Shown: positions 42,023 through 52,287 of the stretch, in pieces | How positions within the stretch are numbered: position 1 is the first letter of the stretch | Layout: every line of letters starts with the position of its first letter | The notes under the pieces: generated by a model | Seen by the model: the letters and a program-made list of their open reading frames with translations, nothing else | Told to the model about the DNA's origin: nothing | Databases searched by the model: none | NCBI GenBank assembly: GCA_023665475.1 | Contig: JAMPEB010000002.1 | Location: forward strand, 1-64,000 | From: Lachnoclostridium sp. | Lineage (GTDB): Bacteria > Bacillota > Clostridia > Lachnospirales > Lachnospiraceae | Length of the DNA: 64,000 nucleotides | Reading direction: 5' to 3' | Translations under genes and position numbers: made by a program

Positions 42023-43726
42023 TCAAGAGGTCTTTGGGGCAAAATTCCAATTTCCCATAAGCTGTTCCGCCATCGCAAATGCCTGCTGAATGATATCTTC
42101 CTCATAACCCATGATTTCCAGCAGCCTGATAGCATTTCTGGTAGTGGATTTGCCATGCAGCAGCTGATAGGGAAACACCACATCCCCGTCCCTGATTTCC
42201 TCCTCAAAATGATAGTTTTCATACACATCCTTTAAAAGCTCTGTCAATTCAATATCATGCGTGGCGGCAAAGCACAAAGTCCCTCTGTCATACAGGCTTC
42301 GCAATATCTGGGTGGACGCCGCGATTCTCTCAATGGTATTGGTTCCTCTGAGCACTTCATCCACAAAGCAGATAATCGGCACGGCACTCTCCTTTGTCCC
42401 GTCCAAAATCCGCTTCATAGCGCGGATTTCCACCATATAGTAACTCTCACCTCCCTGTATGTCATCCCTCAGGCTCATGGAGGAATACACCCGGTAAAGC
42501 GGCGCCCTGTAAAAAGATGCCGTACAGGTGTGGATTGTCTGCGCAAGAATCACATTAAGCGCCACTGTCTTTAAAAATGTTGACTTTCCCGAAGCATTGG
42601 AACCTGTCAGCAAAATTCCTTTTTGGGCGGTATCGATGCTGTTTTTTACAGGCTCCTCAAGTAACGGATGATAGCTTTCTTTCAGACACAGACCCTTCGC
42701 CCCGTTCTCTTTTAAAAACTCAGGGATACAATACCCATGCTTTAAAGAAGCACGAAACGCTCCGATGCAGATTGCCGTCTCCACATATCCGGTGAGTGTG
42801 ATCAGCGTATCCGCCGCATCCATATTATTTTGGAGTCTCTCAAGCATGGTGTTGAACTGTATCAAATCCAAATGAAAAGTCATGCGCAGATAATCCACCA
42901 ATATATCAAGGGGATTGCCCGATGTGCTGTACCGGTTTTTTGAAAATACAAAATAAGAATGCCTGCTGATGTTCTTTAATCTGTCCAGACTCTCCCCCAT
43001 ACTTTTCCACTCTTCCCTGCAGGGAGGCACTTCTGTTTTTATCATTTTGTCACAGGCGTTCAGCAGTCTCACCAGATATGCAAAACTGATAATATAAGGC
43101 TCAATTTCTCCTTTTTCCTTAAAATAAGTCAATATATTATAACAAATCAGGACAGAGATTCCCAAAAGCGCCAGCGAAAGCTTAAAGGGAGCCAGCAGGA
43201 TAAAGGGCAGAAACAGGATATCCAGAAAAATATGTTTTTTGTTGGAGCGTTTTCCCAGAATATCCAGATTCTCCAGATAATCATAAAGCGAATACTTTCC
43301 CGTATGTCCCAGCTTTGCCATCAGGTATTGGATTTTTACCCGTTCGTTGGGATGCTCCAGAAAATATCCCGCAACTTCCTCCAAGTGCTCCAGCTCTTCT
43401 GTAGAAGCGCATGTATTTCTAAGCGTATAATACAAATACTCTTCCCCCGATGCCGAAAAAGCATAATTCATCCGCTTAAAAATATCATCCATATTCAAGT
43501 CGTTCCATGTGATATCGTCTATCTGACCGTCCTGTTTGTGCCTGTGAAAATAGCTGCCCATATGGGTATACCGCTCTAAGGCATACTCTTTGTCAGGAAT
43601 GCCGCCGAAATTTTCATACAGTTCTTTTACAAATTGCCGTTCCCTGCGCTTTGCCGAATAAGCTTCCTTTACAAAAACCACCGCCACAAAGACGCCCAGC
43701 ACTAAGATCAAAACCAAATATTCCAC
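42023..43726 (-). CDS. Membrane-anchored MutS-like ATPase
   Basis: A 567-residue protein with the MutS-type ATPase at its C-terminus: Walker A GSNASGKSTF near residue 375, DDIQGGESYYMVEI, Walker B CFVDEVLRGTNTIERIAAS and FAATHDIELT. The mismatch-binding and connector domains of MutS are absent. Instead there is one N-terminal membrane helix (residues 3-20) and a hydrophobic pair near 165-200. It belongs to MutS-related proteins of unknown function in Firmicutes, and is unlikely to act in mismatch repair. GTG start with GGGAGG upstream. Confidence 0.85.
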   Translation of the reverse strand: MEYLVLILVLGVFVAVVFVKEAYSAKRRERQFVKELYENFGGIPDKEYALERYTHMGSYFHRHKQDGQIDDITWNDLNMDDIFKRMNYAFSASGEEYLYYTLRNTCASTEELEHLEEVAGYFLEHPNERVKIQYLMAKLGHTGKYSLYDYLENLDILGKRSNKKHIFLDILFLPFILLAPFKLSLALLGISVLICYNILTYFKEKGEIEPYIISFAYLVRLLNACDKMIKTEVPPCREEWKSMGESLDRLKNISRHSYFVFSKNRYSTSGNPLDILVDYLRMTFHLDLIQFNTMLERLQNNMDAADTLITLTGYVETAICIGAFRASLKHGYCIPEFLKENGAKGLCLKESYHPLLEEPVKNSIDTAQKGILLTGSNASGKSTFLKTVALNVILAQTIHTCTASFYRAPLYRVYSSMSLRDDIQGGESYYMVEIRAMKRILDGTKESAVPIICFVDEVLRGTNTIERIAASTQILRSLYDRGTLCFAATHDIELTELLKDVYENYHFEEEIRDGDVVFPYQLLHGKSTTRNAIRLLEIMGYEEDIIQQAFAMAEQLMGNWNFAPKTS

Positions 43727-43786
43727 TTACTTCCTCCCTGCGGCTCCACACTAACCTCATGATTCCGTTTCGCAAATCTCACACTG

Positions 43787-45211
43787 CTATGCCACCAAAA
43801 AGAACTTAACCAGAAAGACTGCCGACAATACATAAGTCAGCACGGAAACTTCCTTTGCTTTTCCGGTAAAGAGCTTTATCACGGAATATGCTATTAATCC
43901 GATACCGATAGCGTGTCCGATGGAGCCGGATATCGGCATGGCAATCACCATCAGGGCAACAGGCACCGACTGATAAATATCATCAAAATTTACATTCTTC
44001 AAACCTGTGATCATGAGCACTCCCACATAAATCAATGCCGAGGAAGTAGCTGCGACAGGAATAATCGCTGCAATGGGCGCAATAAAGGTACAAAGCAGGA
44101 ACATAATACCCGTGGTAAGTGCCGTCAGTCCCGTGCGCCCTCCTGCCTCCACACCGGATGCGGACTCTATGAAAGTAGTCACCGTGGAAGTTCCGGTAGC
44201 GGAACCCACCATGGTGCCCACCGCATCCGAGAGCAAAGCTTCCTTCATCTTGGGCATCTTACCGTCTTTGTCCAGCATTCCCGCACGGCTTGCGGTACCC
44301 ACTAAAGTTCCGATGGTATCGAACATATCAATAATGCAAAAAGTAACAATCAAAGTAATCACGGTAAACCATCCGATTTTTACAAAACCCGCAAAGTTAA
44401 ACTTAAACAGTGTCGTAGACACCATATCGCCCACAGGGGGAATAAAAGATGCGGATGCCAAGGATTCAAAAGGATTTGATTTAAGGAAAACCGCTTCCCC
44501 GACCCAATAAATAACGCTTGCCGCCAGCATCCCCAAAATCACGGCGGCTTTAATGCCTTTCTGCGCCAGAATCACAATGACAAACAGACCGATAAACATG
44601 GTCACCACATACAAAACCATAACCGCATAAGCGCTGCCCATGTTTGTCTTTGCAAGACCGGGAGTCAGGGCGCCAAAGAAATCACGCATGACATAAAAAG
44701 GTCCTGCATCATCGGAATACACTCCCGCATTGGAACCCAGACCGATATTCATTAACATCAGTCCGATAGCCGGTGCAATGCCCAGCCGAACACCTAAGGG
44801 AATTGCCTCCACGATTTTCTCGCGCACATTCAAAACGGAAAGAATCACAAATACAATACCTTCCACTAAAATAATGCAGAGCGCCGCCTGAAAGGATGCC
44901 ACATAGCTTAAGCCGGTAATGTTTACAATATTTGCCACTACCACGGCAAAAAAGCTGTTCAGTCCCATTCCGGGCGCCATGGCAAAGGGTTTGTTTGCCA
45001 GAAACGCCATAGTAATGGTACCCGCTGCGGACGCAATACAGGTTGCCAAGAACACGCCGTTCCAGAGGTCCTCCCCCTCCGCTGCAAATCCGGTAAGCAG
45101 ATTGGGATTCAGGGCGATGATATACGACATGGTCATAAATGTGGTCAATCCGGCAATGATTTCCGTTTTGACAGTAGTGTTGTTTGCCTTGAGTTTAAAT
45201 ATTTTTTCTAA
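43787..45211 (-). CDS. NCS2-family (AzgA-type) purine permease
   Basis: A 474-residue permease with about 12 membrane spans that imports guanine, hypoxanthine or adenine. The AzgA-type start FKLKANNTTVKTEIIAGLTTFMTM is followed by MAPGMGLNSFF and the motif GTSTVTTFIESASGVEAGGRTG near residue 320. AAGGAG lies seven bases before the ATG at 45211; the longer frame to 45247 is less likely. It overlaps the end of the amidohydrolase gene by 17 bases, as last gene of a purine/pyrimidine salvage operon. Confidence 0.92.
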   Translation of the reverse strand, partial: LEKIFKLKANNTTVKTEIIAGLTTFMTMSYIIALNPNLLTGFAAEGEDLWNGVFLATCIASAAGTITMAFLANKPFAMAPGMGLNSFFAVVVANIVNITGLSYVASFQAALCIILVEGIVFVILSVLNVREKIVEAIPLGVRLGIAPAIGLMLMNIGLGSNAGVYSDDAGPFYVMRDFFGALTPGLAKTNMGSAYAVMVLYVVTMFIGLFVIVILAQKGIKAAVILGMLAASVIYWVGEAVFLKSNPFESLASASFIPPVGDMVSTTLFKFNFAGFVKIGWFTVITLIVTFCIIDMFDTIGTLVGTASRAGMLDKDGKMPKMKEALLSDAVGTMVGSATGTSTVTTFIESASGVEAGGRTGLTALTTGIMFLLCTFIAPIAAIIPVAATSSALIYVGVLMITGLKNVNFDDIYQSVPVALMVIAMPISGSIGHAIGIGLIAYSVIKLFTGKAKEVSVLTYVLSAVFLVKFFLVA

Positions 45212-46541
45212 CATTTTTTGTCTCCTTGCCACGACTTTTTTTATCAATCATTCTTTGTACGATCCGATTGCACTTTTCATAGATATATCCGGGGTCTTCC
45301 CCCACATTATATTCACCCTTCCAATAGAGAATCTTTCCCCCTATCATGGTCATGGATACATTGGCTCTGCTGCAGCTGTATACCAGATTATTGGGAATAC
45401 TGTGGATTGGCTGCATATTGGGCTGGTTCAAGTCAATCATGATAATATCCGCGTATTTACCCTTTGCCAGAGTATCCGCCCGATTCAGCCGCATTGCTTT
45501 GGCGCCATGAACCGTTGCCATTCTGAGCACCCTGCCGGCGCTCATGCTTGCCGCGTTCTGTTCCCTGATTTTGCTTAGGCAGGATGTCAAAAACATTTCC
45601 TTGAACATATCAAGGCTGTTATTGCTTGCCGCGCCGTCCGTACCGATAGCCACCGGAATCCTGCGTTTTACAAAATCCGCTATGGGTGCAATGCCGCTTG
45701 CAAGCTTCATATTGGAAGCCGGATTGGTTATCACATGCATCCGTCTCATGCGGAGTACATTCATATCCTCCTCCGTCATGTGCACACAGTGAAAACCGCC
45801 TCCTCCGAATTCAAAGATACCCAGAGAATCCAATAACATTGCCGGAGTCATGCCGTAACGCGCCTTACACTCCTCCACTTCACGCTGTGTCTCCGCCAGA
45901 TGAGTGTACACCGGCGCATGAAATTCATGAGCCAGCGCCGATATCTGACATAAAAGTTCCTGAGAACAGGTATACTCCGCATGAAACCCCAGCTGATAAC
46001 TGATTAGGGAATGTTTTTTATTCCACTTTTTGTATTCCTTTTCCACCTGTCTGATAGAGGAAGTAAAATTATTCAGCCCCGGCACCAGCACACAGCGCAT
46101 CCCCATATCCATACAGGCCTCCGCCACCGAATCCGGAGACAGGTACATGTCGCAGACCGCTGTGATACCGGAAGAAAGATATTCTAAAATCGCCAATTTC
46201 GTCAGCTCATAAATATCCTCCGGCGTAAGAAGCTTCTCCATGGGAAAAATCTTCTCATTCAGCCATTGCTGCAGCGACACATCATCTCCATAAGAGCGCA
46301 GAAAAGTCATTGCCGAGTGGGCATGGGCATTCTTAAATCCCGGCATCAGAAGATTACCCTTACAATCCACCTCAATATCCCAATAAATTCTGGGAATATC
46401 CGCTTTGTTCCACTCACTGTCCAATTCTTCCGTGCCTGCCACATAAGCAATCTTATCGTTCCTAATCCAGATTTCTCCCCAAAAGACATCTCTATTCTTC
46501 TCCATGGTAAGAATTCTTGCATTATATAACCTGATATTCAC
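45195..46541 (-). CDS. Amidohydrolase, SAH/MTA deaminase-like
   Basis: A 448-residue metal-dependent deaminase/hydrolase. The metal ligands appear as NAHAHSAMTF (HxH, near residue 74), GFHAEYTCS, YTHLAETQREVEECK and the aspartate of IGTDGAASNNSLDM. The family covers S-adenosylhomocysteine/methylthioadenosine deaminase and related purine or pterin deaminases, and the purine operon context favours a nucleoside deaminase. GTG start with GGGAGG upstream. It stands between cdd and the permease. Confidence 0.87.
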   Translation of the reverse strand: MNIRLYNARILTMEKNRDVFWGEIWIRNDKIAYVAGTEELDSEWNKADIPRIYWDIEVDCKGNLLMPGFKNAHAHSAMTFLRSYGDDVSLQQWLNEKIFPMEKLLTPEDIYELTKLAILEYLSSGITAVCDMYLSPDSVAEACMDMGMRCVLVPGLNNFTSSIRQVEKEYKKWNKKHSLISYQLGFHAEYTCSQELLCQISALAHEFHAPVYTHLAETQREVEECKARYGMTPAMLLDSLGIFEFGGGGFHCVHMTEEDMNVLRMRRMHVITNPASNMKLASGIAPIADFVKRRIPVAIGTDGAASNNSLDMFKEMFLTSCLSKIREQNAASMSAGRVLRMATVHGAKAMRLNRADTLAKGKYADIIMIDLNQPNMQPIHSIPNNLVYSCSRANVSMTMIGGKILYWKGEYNVGEDPGYIYEKCNRIVQRMIDKKSRGKETKNVRKNI

Positions 46542-46580
46542 CTTGCCGCATCACCTCCCTTTCATCCGGCGTCCGCTTTA

Positions 46581-47000
46581 TCACTCCAGCGAAAATGCAA
46601 AGGGCAGCATCTGCGCTAATGTAAACTCCTTGTATTCCTCAGTATTTTTTACCAGAAATATCCGAAAATCCTCCCCGCAAAACTCCTGCATTATCTGCCT
46701 GCAAATGCCGCAGGGCGATGCAAAGCCGGAAGGAGCCTCTCCCTCCGGACCGCCAACAATGGCAATCGCCGTAAATTTGCGTTCTCCTTCGCTGACCGCC
46801 TTAAAAAACGCCGTCCTCTCCGCACAGTTTGTAGCTCCGTAAGAAGCGTTTTCAATATTGCAGCCCTGATAAATGGCGCCTTCTGCCGTAAGAAGCGCCG
46901 CACCCACCGTATAATGGGAATAAGGAGCATAGGCACGGTTTCTTGCCGCCAATGCCTGCCCCATCAGTCCCGATTTATCATAATCTGCCTTTTTGTCCAT
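46581..47000 (-). CDS. cdd: Cytidine deaminase
   Basis: A 139-residue zinc enzyme turning cytidine and deoxycytidine into uridine forms. Motifs: NIENASYGATNCAERTAFF (zinc-Cys and catalytic Glu) and SPCGICRQIMQEF (the other two zinc cysteines). The start at 47000 has AAGGGG seven bases upstream; it overlaps the end of the phosphorylase gene by 23 bases. It works with PNP in nucleoside salvage. Confidence 0.95.
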   Translation of the reverse strand: MDKKADYDKSGLMGQALAARNRAYAPYSHYTVGAALLTAEGAIYQGCNIENASYGATNCAERTAFFKAVSEGERKFTAIAIVGGPEGEAPSGFASPCGICRQIMQEFCGEDFRIFLVKNTEEYKEFTLAQMLPFAFSLE

Positions 47001-47841
47001 CCGCAAGCCCCTTAAAGCCTTTCACCGACTCTGTTATCAGTTCCTTCAGGACCGGTGCGGACTTGTCCGCCGCTTCCTGTACTTCCCTGTGGCTTAAAGT
47101 ACGGTCTGTAATTCCCGCTGCCGGATTACTGATACAGGATATACCGCAGACTTTCATACCGCAGTGGCGCGCTGCAATAGCCTCTACCGCCGTACTCATT
47201 CCCACTGCATCACAGCCAACCGCCTTTAACAGACGCACATCTGCCGGAGATTCAAAAGAAGGACCTGTTACCTGAGCATAAACTCCTTCTTTTAAGGAAA
47301 TCTTTTTCTCCCTTGCCTTAGTGCGTATAATGTTCTGCAGTTTTCGGTCATAAACATGACTCATATCCGGGAATCTTGTCCCCAGCTCGTCCAAATTAGC
47401 CCCAACTAAAGGATTCGGCGCAAATAAGGAAATATGGTCTGTAATTAACATCAAATCTCCCGCCTGAAAAGAAGCGTTTACTCCTCCTGCCGCATTGGTC
47501 AGAAACAGGATATTTGCTCCCAAAAGCTTCATCAACCGGATAGGCAGTACCACATCCGTCACATCATAACCCTCATAGTAATGCACCCTGCCACTCATGC
47601 AGACTACAGGAATGCCGCCTATCGTCCCAAAAATAAATTTTCCGGCATGTCCCGGCACTGTGGACAGGGGAAACCCTTCAATATCTTTATAAGGAATTTC
47701 TTTTTCCACGCTGATGCTTCCTGCATAGCTGCCCAGACCGGAGCCAAGCACAATACCCACCTTAGGCGCAAAATCTGTCTTCTTCCTCACACAGGCATAG
47801 CAATTCTGCAATTTTTCATATACCGATACCGCTTTTTCCAT
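46978..47841 (-). CDS. punA: Purine nucleoside phosphorylase
   Basis: A 287-residue trimeric-type PNP that releases purine bases from nucleosides with phosphate. Motifs: VGIVLGSGLGSYA (phosphate loop), TVPGHAGKFIFG, GRVHYYEGY, LTNAAGGVNASF and VGMSTAVEAIAARHCGM (near 205). GAGGAG precedes the ATG. It leads an operon with cdd, an amidohydrolase and a purine permease, so bases made here match the permease's substrates. Confidence 0.95.
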   Translation of the reverse strand: MEKAVSVYEKLQNCYACVRKKTDFAPKVGIVLGSGLGSYAGSISVEKEIPYKDIEGFPLSTVPGHAGKFIFGTIGGIPVVCMSGRVHYYEGYDVTDVVLPIRLMKLLGANILFLTNAAGGVNASFQAGDLMLITDHISLFAPNPLVGANLDELGTRFPDMSHVYDRKLQNIIRTKAREKKISLKEGVYAQVTGPSFESPADVRLLKAVGCDAVGMSTAVEAIAARHCGMKVCGISCISNPAAGITDRTLSHREVQEAADKSAPVLKELITESVKGFKGLADGQKGRL

Positions 47842-47961
47842 CCCTGTTTTCTCCTCTCAGTTCATTATTTTTTAGGGGGTTCACAATTACCCATAATATT
47901 TCCAGATGTTGGAAACATTCTCATTATACAAAATTTCCGTCAAAAAAGCAATCTGTATTCA

Positions 47962-48010
47962 TAAAAAGCCCATGAAGAGTCCATCCTCAGGATGCCTCTC
48001 CACAGGCTTA
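47962..48010 (-). terminator. Terminator of spoIVA
   Basis: A long imperfect hairpin on the minus strand, AAGCC..GGAG...CTCT..GGGCTTTTT, with an inner CATCC/GGATG stem, ends in a T run about 30 bases after the spoIVA stop. Confidence 0.7.
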
Positions 48011-48040
48011 TGTACTGCCGTTAAACAGAATCCTTTATCC

Positions 48041-49522
48041 TCAAATAATAATACACACCATTCCGCCGTTGCTGTCATTGACAATTTTCTGCATGGTTTC
48101 CTGAAGTTTTACCTGACTTTCCTCACCGATGGAAGCAATCTTGGTTGTGATTCCGTCATTGACAAGCTGTTCCACCGTTTTTCCGAAAATATTGGTATCC
48201 CAAATTCCCTGCTCCTTATCCGCCTGCTCAATATAAGTGATTAAATCATCCGCCTGCTCCTTTGTGCCTACGATGGGAGCAATTTCTGTCTCGATATTCG
48301 CCCTTATCATATGGATGGAGGGACTGCTGGCTTTGATTTTTACACCAAATTTATTACCATGTTTGATAATCTCCGGCTGTTCCAGCGTGATTTCCTCTTT
48401 CTCCGGCATAACCACGCCGTATCCCCGGATTCGCACCATATTCACGGCATCCAACACTTTATCATATTCCTTTTTCATGGCGGAAAACTCTTTCAATTTG
48501 CGAATCAATTGATACTCATCCGATATTTCTTCTCCCACCATCTCCGTCAGCATCTCATAATAATAAGCGTCATCCACATCCAATTGGACTTTTATGACTC
48601 CGTCATAAAGCCGGATACTGTCCATTTTACAGCGTTTTACATAATCACTTTCCAAGAAAACGCCCTTATCCTGCACATCTCTTATCGTATCGTATTGTGC
48701 CATGAGAATCCGCACACCGTCAATGATATCCTTCTTCATACGATTATCTGCAGGCAGCATTTCCACCCACTTCGGCATATAAAATTCCATGGAGGAAATC
48801 GGGAACTCATATAAAATTTTCTCCAAAATCTGGTGAATATCTTCTTTTTTCAACTGCTCACAATTTACCGTGAGCACGGATACACCATATTTTTCCTCTA
48901 TTTGATCCGCTGTCCTCTTTGCCTCGTCGGAATAAGGTTTTTTGCTGTTCACCAGCACCAAAAACGGCTTGCCGGTCTTTTGTAGCGCCAGAATCGTCTT
49001 TTCTTCCGCATCCAGATAATTTTCCCTTGGAATCTCCCCAATGCTTCCGTCCGTAGTAATAACCAGACCTATGGTGGAATGTTCCTTCATAACCCTGTCC
49101 GTACCGATTTCCGCAGCCTGTGTAAAGGGAATCTCATAGTCAAACCACGGGGTTTTCACCATGCGTTCTTCCTCTTCCTCCAGATGCCCGGCAGCTCCCT
49201 CCACCATATACCCCACGCAGTCGATAAGGCGCACGGACACATGGGTATCCTCATTCAGCGCCACATCGGCGGCATCATTGGGAATAAACTTAGGCTCCGT
49301 GGTGGTGATGGTGCGACCGCCTGCACTTTGAGGCATCTCATCCTGAGCTCTGACTTTTTGATTCTCATCCTCCATATAAGGCAGCACCAATTCTTCCATA
49401 AAGCGTTTGATGAATGTGGACTTACCTGTTCTCACCGGACCCAGCACACCTATGTAAATTTCCCCTCCGGTGCGCTTCTGTATGTCATAATAGAGATCAT
49501 ATGTATCCACCGCATATTCCAT
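48041..49522 (-). CDS. spoIVA: Stage IV sporulation protein A
   Basis: A 493-residue ATPase that polymerises on the forespore surface and anchors the spore coat. The P-loop is GVLGPVRTGKSTFIKRF near residue 27, followed by RLIDCVGYMVEGAAGH and the family ending DSNGGMVCIII (the last residues VCIII are conserved). Its length matches. The start ATG lies after GGGAAGGG. It is a single gene with its own terminator. In Bacillus it is made under SigE. Confidence 0.97.
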   Translation of the reverse strand: MEYAVDTYDLYYDIQKRTGGEIYIGVLGPVRTGKSTFIKRFMEELVLPYMEDENQKVRAQDEMPQSAGGRTITTTEPKFIPNDAADVALNEDTHVSVRLIDCVGYMVEGAAGHLEEEEERMVKTPWFDYEIPFTQAAEIGTDRVMKEHSTIGLVITTDGSIGEIPRENYLDAEEKTILALQKTGKPFLVLVNSKKPYSDEAKRTADQIEEKYGVSVLTVNCEQLKKEDIHQILEKILYEFPISSMEFYMPKWVEMLPADNRMKKDIIDGVRILMAQYDTIRDVQDKGVFLESDYVKRCKMDSIRLYDGVIKVQLDVDDAYYYEMLTEMVGEEISDEYQLIRKLKEFSAMKKEYDKVLDAVNMVRIRGYGVVMPEKEEITLEQPEIIKHGNKFGVKIKASSPSIHMIRANIETEIAPIVGTKEQADDLITYIEQADKEQGIWDTNIFGKTVEQLVNDGITTKIASIGEESQVKLQETMQKIVNDSNGGMVCIII

Positions 49523-49719
49523 ATAACAATACCATCCCTTCCCATACCTGTGATATTACTGTTATATGTATATGCAGGGGAATCTGACTTCATGCAGACT
49601 ATTTGGGAGCCGCCTTTTGTCAGTCCGCATTATATCACCTCAATCGACAAACCCACACTTTCAGCGTTCTATGTCTGATTTCATCGGTTTTCACCCGTTC
49701 ATAGCGCAAGCTCCCTATT

Positions 49720-50943
49720 TTATTTCATAACCACTCTCTTAAAATTCTTCTTTCCCCTCTTTACCACAATACCTTCGCCGGCAAACTGCTCCGGCGCATA
49801 AACTGACTTGATATCCGCCACTTTCTCGCCGTCAACGGTGACTCCGCCCTGCTCCACCGCACGCCTTGCCTCGGAGCGGGACTGGGTAAGCCCGGACTTT
49901 ACCAGTACGCCCAGAATATCTATCTGACCATCGGTAAAATCTTCCACCGTAAGGTGAGCCGTGGGCATTTCCGCCGCATTTCCTCCTGCAAAGAGCGCCC
50001 TTGCGCTTTCCTGTGCTTTTGCTGCTTCCTCCTCGCCGTGAACCATCTTCGTCAGCTCATAGGCAAGGATTTCCTTGGCTTCGTTTAACTTGCTGCCTTC
50101 CCATCCAGCCATTTCCTCAATCTGCTCCAAGGGCAGGAAGGTCAGCATGCGGATGCATTTTAATACATCTCCGTCCCCCACATTTCTCCAATACTGATAG
50201 AACTCAAAAGGAGAAGTCTTATTAGGGTCAAGCCACACAGCATTCCCCGCTGTCTTGCCCATCTTGTTGCCCTGAGAATCCGTAAGAAGGGTAATGGTCA
50301 TGGCATGGGCATCCTTCCCTAACTTTCTGCGAATCAGCTCCGTTCCGCCCAGCATATTGCTCCATTGGTCATCCCCGCCAAACTGCATATTGCAGTCATA
50401 GTGCTGGAACATATGATAAAAGTCATAGGACTGCATAATCATATAATTGAATTCCAAAAAGCTTAAACCCTTCTCCATGCGCTGCTTATAGCATTCCGCG
50501 CGCAGCATATTGTTTACGGAAAAGCAGGCGCCGACCTCCCTTAAAAGCTCCACATAATTTAATTCCAGCAGCCAGTCCGCATTGTTTACCATAAGCGCTT
50601 TTCCCTCGGAGAAATCGATAAAACGCTCCATCTGGCGCTTAAAGCACTCTGCATTGTGGTTGATATCCTCTCTGGTCAGCATCTTTCTCATATCGCTGCG
50701 TCCGGATGGGTCGCCTATCATGGTTGTACCGCCCCCGATTAAGGCAATGGGCTTATTGCCTGCCATCTGCAGCCTCTTCATCAAAGTAAGCGCCATAAAA
50801 TGCCCTGCGGTCAGGCTGTCCGCCGTACAGTCAAAACCGATATAGAATACAGCCTTTCCGCTGTTGATTAAATTTTTGATTTCCTCCTCATTGGTGAGCT
50901 GCGCCAAAAGTCCTCTTGCTTTCAGTTCTTCATAAATCTGCAT
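49720..50943 (-). CDS. tyrS: Tyrosyl-tRNA synthetase
   Basis: A 407-residue class I enzyme of the TyrS type. The HIGH-like motif is in FDCTADSLTAGHFMAL near residue 40, the KMSKS-like loop is GNKMGKTAGNAVW near 230, and a C-terminal S4 RNA-binding domain begins near 345 (LTQSRSEARRAVEQGGVTVDG). The start at 50943 has AAGGAAGG upstream. A tyrosine T-box leader controls it. Confidence 0.96.
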   Translation of the reverse strand: MQIYEELKARGLLAQLTNEEEIKNLINSGKAVFYIGFDCTADSLTAGHFMALTLMKRLQMAGNKPIALIGGGTTMIGDPSGRSDMRKMLTREDINHNAECFKRQMERFIDFSEGKALMVNNADWLLELNYVELLREVGACFSVNNMLRAECYKQRMEKGLSFLEFNYMIMQSYDFYHMFQHYDCNMQFGGDDQWSNMLGGTELIRRKLGKDAHAMTITLLTDSQGNKMGKTAGNAVWLDPNKTSPFEFYQYWRNVGDGDVLKCIRMLTFLPLEQIEEMAGWEGSKLNEAKEILAYELTKMVHGEEEAAKAQESARALFAGGNAAEMPTAHLTVEDFTDGQIDILGVLVKSGLTQSRSEARRAVEQGGVTVDGEKVADIKSVYAPEQFAGEGIVVKRGKKNFKRVVMK

Positions 50944-51013
50944 AGTAGTTCCTTCCTTTCTCACTTTTCCTTTTTATTTTTTATCTTTCATTTTTTATTG
51001 GTACCGGGTGAAC

Positions 51014-51310
51014 TAAAAAGACCCCGTCCCTGAAAGGACGAGGTCAAAAACCCGTGTTACCACCTAACTTTACAGACAGCTCACACTGCCTGCCTTAACA
51101 GGTACAACCGCTTCATCTTGTTTCTGCGGCGATACCCTCCTGCTATAACGTGCATTCCTCCGTCATGACCTACTAGAATCCAAGCTTTCACTTCCTTCAT
51201 TCTGCCATGAGACTCCAAGATGTATTCATAAAAGACTTCCCGCACGCCTCTCATCAACCGGCTGTTTTCTGTTCGTTCCGTCCTTTACTACTTGTTCTTA
51301 TCAATGTCTT
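51014..51310 (-). promoter_or_regulatory. Tyrosine T-box riboswitch before tyrS
   Basis: On the minus strand the T-box core AGGTGGTAACACGGG (51051-51065) precedes a strong terminator (GACCTCGTCC and GGACGGGGTC with a T run, 51014-51045). The upstream arm contains GAATACATC, where UAC is the tyrosine specifier codon. Uncharged tRNA-Tyr would pair with UAC and the T-box and prevent termination, raising tyrS expression. The rest of the 530-base gap to the next gene (51311-51475) shows no feature. Confidence 0.88.
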
Positions 51311-51475
51311 TCCAATGCTGTATTTAATTGTAACCTCTCAATGCATTGCCTCATTTGTAAGATATCATCCGAAATATTAACTGATTTGTATATTAACGGA
51401 TATTTCATGTTTTGTCAAGCAGGATTTTTTATCAAGGATATGCGGAAAACATACTCTCAACATACTTCCCATATG

Positions 51476-52261
51476 CTATCTTTTCACCGCATAGATTTCC
51501 TTATCATTCTTATCTATTTCAAAAGCGTTCTTAGATACCCTGATCAGCCTTGTCCCTGCCGGCATATCGATATATTGAAAAATGTCCTGATCAAACTGCT
51601 GCCATACGGCGCCCACGGGCACCAGCTCTATATCCTGTGCGCTTTTTGTATATTCATCGCCGTTTCCCGCAAAGAAAAACCAGCCGCTGTCGCCTTCGCG
51701 AATGGGCTCCCTTCTTTCCATATAGCCGACTTTCCAGCCTTCCCTTGTTATCTTCTTGGAAACATAGGCATATGAATTTAAAATCATCTTTCGGTTTCTG
51801 ATGACACTATAATTTCCTTCATTTGCTTTAAACGCCGCAATCTGCTCATCACTTGCCACCATATCCGTATGGATGCTTTCGATATCCCCACCCCAGATGC
51901 TGCGCTCATCCGCCTCATTTTTTAAGATAACAGCCAGCTCAAACAACTCGGCTTCCTCTATCTTTAATTTGGCACTTACCTCCTGAATCAGCTTCTTTCC
52001 GCTTTCTCCGTAAAGATATATCGCAGCTTCGCCATCCTTATAAAGCAGCAGCTTCACTGCCCCCAGATTCTCCTTGTCATTATAAAACACCATGAACGGC
52101 GGCAGCTTATCGTTCACATACCAGTCAAACTCTGTCCCATCTTTTCCGTTCATGTAATATACGGCGCCATTATTTTCCAAATCGCTCTTTTTTATATCGG
52201 GCAGATAGGATTTGATGCTGCTTTCGATGATTTCTTTTATCTGATTCAAGATTCTGTGCAT
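51476..52261 (-). CDS. DUF2185 (Imm33-like) protein
   Basis: A 261-residue protein. The C-terminal 110 residues (MILNSYAYVSKKITREGWKV, MERREPIREGDSGWFFFAG, DEYTKSAQDIELVP) match DUF2185, also classed as an immunity domain of polymorphic toxin systems. The N-terminal 130 residues, with an alpha/beta look (KDGTEFDWYVNDKLPPFMVF), are of unknown family. No toxin gene is adjacent. The gap upstream (52262-52525) holds no gene, only a 20-base direct repeat. Confidence 0.75.
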   Translation of the reverse strand: MHRILNQIKEIIESSIKSYLPDIKKSDLENNGAVYYMNGKDGTEFDWYVNDKLPPFMVFYNDKENLGAVKLLLYKDGEAAIYLYGESGKKLIQEVSAKLKIEEAELFELAVILKNEADERSIWGGDIESIHTDMVASDEQIAAFKANEGNYSVIRNRKMILNSYAYVSKKITREGWKVGYMERREPIREGDSGWFFFAGNGDEYTKSAQDIELVPVGAVWQQFDQDIFQYIDMPAGTRLIRVSKNAFEIDKNDKEIYAVKR

Positions 52262-52287
52262 AACAATTTACTCCTTGTTTACATTAA

